DNA of 64,000 bases from the NCBI GenBank assembly GCA_038087015.1, contig JASBNA010000070.1, positions 1 to 64,000 on the forward strand, written 5' to 3'. Source of the stretch: Cerrena zonata. Its lineage: Eukaryota > Basidiomycota > Agaricomycetes > Polyporales > Cerrenaceae. Under the pieces are notes generated by a model, which did no database searches, was not told the DNA's origin, and saw nothing but the letters and a program-made list of their open reading frames with translations. A program made the translations under genes and the position numbers. Positions 59,560 through 64,000 of this stretch are shown here, piece by piece (the stretch's first letter is position 1; every line of letters begins with the position of its first letter).

Positions 59560-61818
59560 ATGAAACATCTTACTACCCCACAGAAGGACTATGGCCTATA
59601 TCTTACTGATCTTCTACATCGGAAACTATTTACCATTGACCGTTCTGCAGATGAGATCTGGCAACTCTCCCTAGAAGATCATGATATGCATCTGATTGAC
59701 AATACCCTGAATTCACAGAGAAATAGAGGGTATTATGCTCATGTTCATAATGTTTGCAGAAGATTTGCAGATTTCTTAACTTGCCTTACAGCTAATAAAC
59801 CAGCTACCATTGACACTGCTGCAGATGAGATTCGAAAGCTATCCCCAGAACATATGCATCTGATTGCTGATACCTTGGATTTACAGAGAAATAGAGAAAT
59901 ATCCACAGATTGGCTTCATACTCATGATTATGATGTTCATGATGCCTTAACCTGGCAGGCAACATTGTTTTCATGTACACTAGTCTGTCATCATTAGAAC
60001 AAAATATTCCAACCAGCTCTATACAGATCTGTACTTGTTGCTTCAAAGCATCAACCTTCTAGACTCCTGCAGACTCTTTGGCATTTAAACACAGGCCATA
60101 CAAGATTAGTCAAGAATATTACTGTGGATTGTCTTAGTTTACCACATACCTTTTCTTTCCCCTGGTCTGCTTGTTTAGCAGTCAAAGACTTACATCGCTT
60201 GACTATTATTGGCTTAGACCTCTCTATTATTCATCCACAAATGATAAAATTGTTTCGCATGATACCAAAGGGTTGTAAACTATATCTTTCAGTGGATCAG
60301 TCATCATCACCTATACATATCTCTAAAATAATGAGATACATATCTTCAATTGACAAAGAGATTGTTTTCAAGAATTTACAGCCAATATTCTCAAAGCCAT
60401 CTTTTACATATGAGATGTTTCACTGCTTTGAGCATCTTTCTCTAGGAGATATATTCATAGATCATTTAACAGAAAGGTTGATGAAGTTTTCAACTCAGTC
60501 ATCTCTCACTTTTGAGAATCTCATCAGTCCAAGCTTTAATGAAGCTTTTGTTAAATCTGAGAGACTGAACTTGGACAAGGTATTTTAGATTTCTTTCTCT
60601 TCATACTATGGTCAATTAATAATTTTTATATGAAAGATTGAGAATAAACTATTATCTCCAACAATAAATCCCTCAATACTCTTTCTTGATAAAGACCAAT
60701 ATCAGCTTATTAGCAGAAATCTATGGATTTCTCATACATTAGAGTATGATCCATATACAAGTATTAACCAGCAGCAGTGGAAACTATCACAATTATTAGA
60801 TGTTGAGGCTTCTGTGGTCCTAACAGTTATACTCAACTATGACCTAGCAGATACTTTCAAGAAATCAATACAAAATGTAAGTCTATATTCTGATATACAA
60901 TGCAGTCCTAACTATAATATGTAATCAGGCTCTCAGAAGGCCAGTCTCTGTAAATATTCAACAGACAATTATAAGAAACTGGAATTACCTGGTTCCTGAT
61001 AATTTCATTGCTCCAATAGGGCTAGGGCTTGGCATTATTCAACAAATCACAGAGCCACCTCTACTATCATACAGTAAAGATATGACTTTCTCAACAGAAT
61101 GTACTTGTAGATATATACTTCAGAAACCTCATTCTTCTAAGAATATGGTAATATTTGAACATCCAAATGTTATATTCTCTCAAAGAGATGAGGTAAAGTA
61201 ATTCTAATATATTGTATCCAATTTTACTGAAGTAACTTTTTCAAAGACTCTACTTATTGATTATGCCAAAAATCTGAGAAAAATGCACAAGCCTATTCCA
61301 AAGCTTCTTTGGGTAAGTGTTCTTTTTCCTTTTTCCTATTGAATCTGTAATTCTGAATGCACCCTTATTTAAACTGTGATAGCTTAAAGAGATAGCAGCT
61401 GGAATAGAATATCTCCAAAAATATAATATTGATTATATATATCATAATATGGTAGGAGTTAGTCTCTCAATAGGCAGATCCTCTATTTACATCTAATATA
61501 TAGGTGGCAATAATGATCAGTAACTCTGGTCATGTAAAAATTCTCATTGACAGATATCATAAGAATTTATATGTAGAAAAAACTGATGATATAGATGGAT
61601 TTGGAGTAATTTGTCAAAATGTAAGTAAAATTTTCTTTGATATATATCTGACAACTAACTAAGATATAATCTCAATTCATATGTAGATGTATCCAACACA
61701 GGGTAAATATTTTCACACATTGCATAGTAGGATGCCAACTGTAGTCAAGAGAGTCATTGAATACTGCTCCAAGGGTCAAAGAGCAATGTCTCAAGTTATC
61801 AGAATTTTACAAGGCTAG
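59560..61818 (+). pseudogene. F-box/kinase-like gene broken by an in-frame TAG
   Basis: Exon 1 starts at ATG 59560 and has two similar segments (TIDRSADEIWQLSLED and TIDTAADEIRKLSPEH, each followed by MHLI and LQRNR). It then reads TLVCHH, TAG (59995-59997), NKIFQPALYRSVLVAS. This is an F-box-type end (..CHHWN.I..PALY) in which Trp TGG has become TAG. The frame continues for another 196 codons. Introns at about 60577-60638, 60878-60928, 61192-61240, 61312-61380 and later join a C-terminal part resembling a protein-kinase C-lobe: LLWLKEIAAGIEYLQKYNI, SNSGHVKILIDRYHKN (no DFG), and VIEYCSKGQRAMSQVIRIL. The catalytic HRD and DFG are missing, so it is a pseudokinase at best. AT-rich. Family name uncertain; such fusions occur in agaricomycetes. 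Confidence 0.6.
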
Positions 61819-62708
61819 TATACAATGATGTTATTGTGCACATATATCTAATTTAAACTTGAATCAATACAGGAGCAGAACACTGTTCAAACTGTGGAAA
61901 ACCATTTCACCAAACCATTTCACCCTATCAAGAAACAATCCACCTAGATTTCCTCAGCAGGCACTATGCAGCAGCTTTACAGTCAATATCGTCATCAAGT
62001 AATGCATGATCATACATTGGTAAGCCACACATACCCGAGCAAAGGTGACATGGCACTCAATTTCATACAGGTTACTCTGCAATTGCAGTACCGTCTGAGT
62101 TTCCCAATTGCCTTGAATCCCTTGGCTGTCTTACTTTCATTCTCATACTCGCAAAGATCCCCATAGCTCATAATTTCACCACAAACAAATTTGTTCTCAA
62201 AGCCAGAGCCAAGAAAGATGTATTTATTAGTTTCACGCTCCTCGAAAACAGAATATGACATAGACGTACCACATGACACCAGCCTGAGGAGCCTTCGTAC
62301 CCTCACCAGTCATGTTGACGACACGTTCCTTGAGAGCGACAGATTTGACGGACTCCGGAGGTCGTTCTTCGTATGTGAGTATCATCCAAAATCTTGAGGG
62401 CTATGAGAGCGCTAAGATACCCCCTCAATGAAGACACAATCGCTGCAGTACAGCTAAGAGGATGCAAGATACAGCTTAGTCTTGAACGAACAAGGTGGCG
62501 GTGAGGGGGCGTCGAGGGGAAGACAAAGCAAGAGTCCAACCTGCGAGCTTCAGAAGCCTATGGCGGCAGGAGTTCAAAGACGCTTTCCTAATACTTTATC
62601 ACACCACGCTCAAAATTAAATGAAAGTCTATATGATCGTCCACCAGCAGGGTATGTAAAACATTACCAAAGTCCCCAAAGTACGTACATAACGAAATACC
62701 GAGAACGA
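61819..62708. other. Intergenic; possible unassigned exons on the minus strand
   Basis: 890 bp between the F-box/kinase-like gene and the GUP1 stop. On the minus strand, about 62273-62358 reads PPESVKSVALKERVVNMTGE then GTKAPQAGVM and ends at a GTACGT donor, which looks like a real exon. A following segment near 62120-62180 (CEYENESKTAKGFKAIGKL) could be another. I cannot join them into a full product or name a family, and I see no matching stop or start, so no gene is called. Confidence 0.35.
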
Positions 62709-64000
62709 TCAACATCGTCTCACGACCCCCTTGCGAATTTCTTCCGCCCTTGACGGAACAGAGAAGCATGAGTATGTATCCTCATATATCACAAGAAGGT
62801 TCCATATAAAGCACACATACCTGTACTCGAACATCACCTGTGAACCTATAAACAGGCAGACGCACGAAAAGACGATAAACCGAATACCTAACCATCACGA
62901 CTTGTATCAGCAAAGGCAGCTAATGACAAAAACGATAGAAACGTGTGAGGGGTTTACTCACCTTCCCACGATGAAAATATCTGTCCAAGCATATACGAGA
63001 CACCTTCCGTCCCGAGTACAAACCCAACAAGATTAGCACCCATCATCATCATCATATTAAACACAGCCCCGACTGCACAAGCATGTCGGTACCACCATCG
63101 ACTATCAAACTGCAAAAAACATGGTCAACTTCTTGGTCCGAGTGAAACTATTACGACCGGTACGTACTTTAGAAGCTGGTAGGATATAACTCGCGAGGAT
63201 TTCTGGTATGATGAAGAGACTGACGAGCCATCCCCAGGCGAGGAGACGGAACGACAAGTCGTGCCACAACGCAACAAAGGTAAAGACGAGGATCGTAGTA
63301 AAGACCACGTTCTTTGTACCTCCGAGGGGGATGTAAATATATCTATAAGAATTCAATATATGTAGTAGGCTCTGTGCATCAAAATATCTTACCGAACGAT
63401 CCAAAGGTTATAGCTCCTATGCCAGGCCCTCCAGAATCCCTGTGCAGAGTAATTATTAAGCACGCATCGGACCATATTTTCGGGTGGATCGATCCCGTCT
63501 AGGAGAGCCCATAGACGGAAAAATCGCCAAGGGACCAAGAGCTACAGAGGAAGCATTCAGTTAGAACGTGCATATACGAAGCAAACAGCTTAGATCACCT
63601 TAAGCCAGATTATGATCAGGTTCCAGAGACCAATCATGCTCAATTCCGCTGCATTATCGCCCTGCCATGCTTTCGTGTCCTTGATCGCGACGACATACAT
63701 GAAATGGAGGATGAACTCCATTGTCAGTATGCAAACGGCAAAGCGGAAGAGGTATGCGAGAGTGGTGCGGAGGGGGATATTTAGAGGTCTACGAAGCTAC
63801 ATTGGTAGAGTGTGAGTGCGAATTTGTCGAAAGGAGAAATAATACGGACCTGCCAAAGGAAATCATTGAATGACATGATGGGGCCACCGATGTACAACGG
63901 GGAGTAGAGTACATAGGCCAGGTAGTTCAAGATGTTGTAGATCTCCAAAGAATGAAACGTCCTTGTTCGCTCTTTATATTCCAGCTCACGGCCATTCTAA
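62709..64000 (-). CDS. GUP1: GUP1-type membrane-bound O-acyltransferase (5' partial)
   Basis: Gup1 is an ER multispanning MBOAT that remodels GPI-anchor lipids, long known also as a glycerol-uptake-associated protein. Reading the minus strand from the window edge: [31 protein letters not shown], then [95 protein letters not shown] (with the invariant MBOAT His), [19 protein letters not shown] and [18 protein letters not shown]. The last exons give [13 protein letters not shown] and [12 protein letters not shown], stop at 62711-62709. Many hydrophobic segments fit the family. The N-terminus lies beyond 64000. Short introns separate each block. Identity is well supported by motif order. Confidence 0.9.

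Overview
The window is a piece of a fungal nuclear genome, most likely a basidiomycete (Agaricomycotina). Reasons: many short GT-AG introns (about 45-70 nt) break conserved eukaryotic genes; the genes are closely packed on both strands; Ty3/gypsy chromoviruses with C-to-T type damage are present; and the Mediator subunit 25, PD-(D/E)XK-like and F-box/kinase-like genes look like agaricomycete families as I remember them. No database was searched. All exon models come from reading the sequence.

Layout. (1) 1-17.8 kb is a gene-rich housekeeping block: UBA4 (5' end cut by the window), a PITH-domain protein, a TUG/Ubx4-type UBX protein, an SR-type cyclophilin, a Rap/Rsr1-like Ras GTPase, the DEAD-box helicase DBP2, an alpha/beta hydrolase, a PD-(D/E)XK-like hypothetical gene, ARPC2 and eIF4B (TIF3). 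(2) 18.5-29.4 kb is an old, stop-ridden chromovirus with LTRs and a perfect 5-bp target duplication. It is invaded by palindromic MITEs of two families, one of which carries a nested solo LTR. (3) 29.4-38.3 kb is AT-rich DNA with a degraded solo LTR and coding relics I cannot name. (4) 38.3-51.5 kb is a younger but still broken chromovirus. It has gag, protease, RT, RNase H, integrase and chromodomain, then an extra reading frame after pol, and it carries several insertions. (5) 52.8-58.2 kb returns to host genes: a TPR protein and MED25. (6) 59.6-61.8 kb is an F-box/kinase-like gene broken by one amber codon. (7) 62.7-64.0 kb is the 3' part of the MBOAT gene GUP1, which runs off the window.

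The host genes do not form one pathway. They cover tRNA thiolation/urmylation, proteasome and p97 biology, splicing and mRNA export, polarity signalling, translation initiation, actin nucleation, transcription and lipid/GPI remodelling. The repeat block gives a relative history: chromovirus insertion, C-to-T decay, MITE insertion (3-bp target duplications, one confirmed by an empty site inside this window), then LTR insertion inside a MITE. The most interesting points are the post-pol frames of the chromoviruses, the long DBP2 intron at or near a site of known autoregulation in yeast, the MITE families, and the decayed F-box/kinase-like gene.
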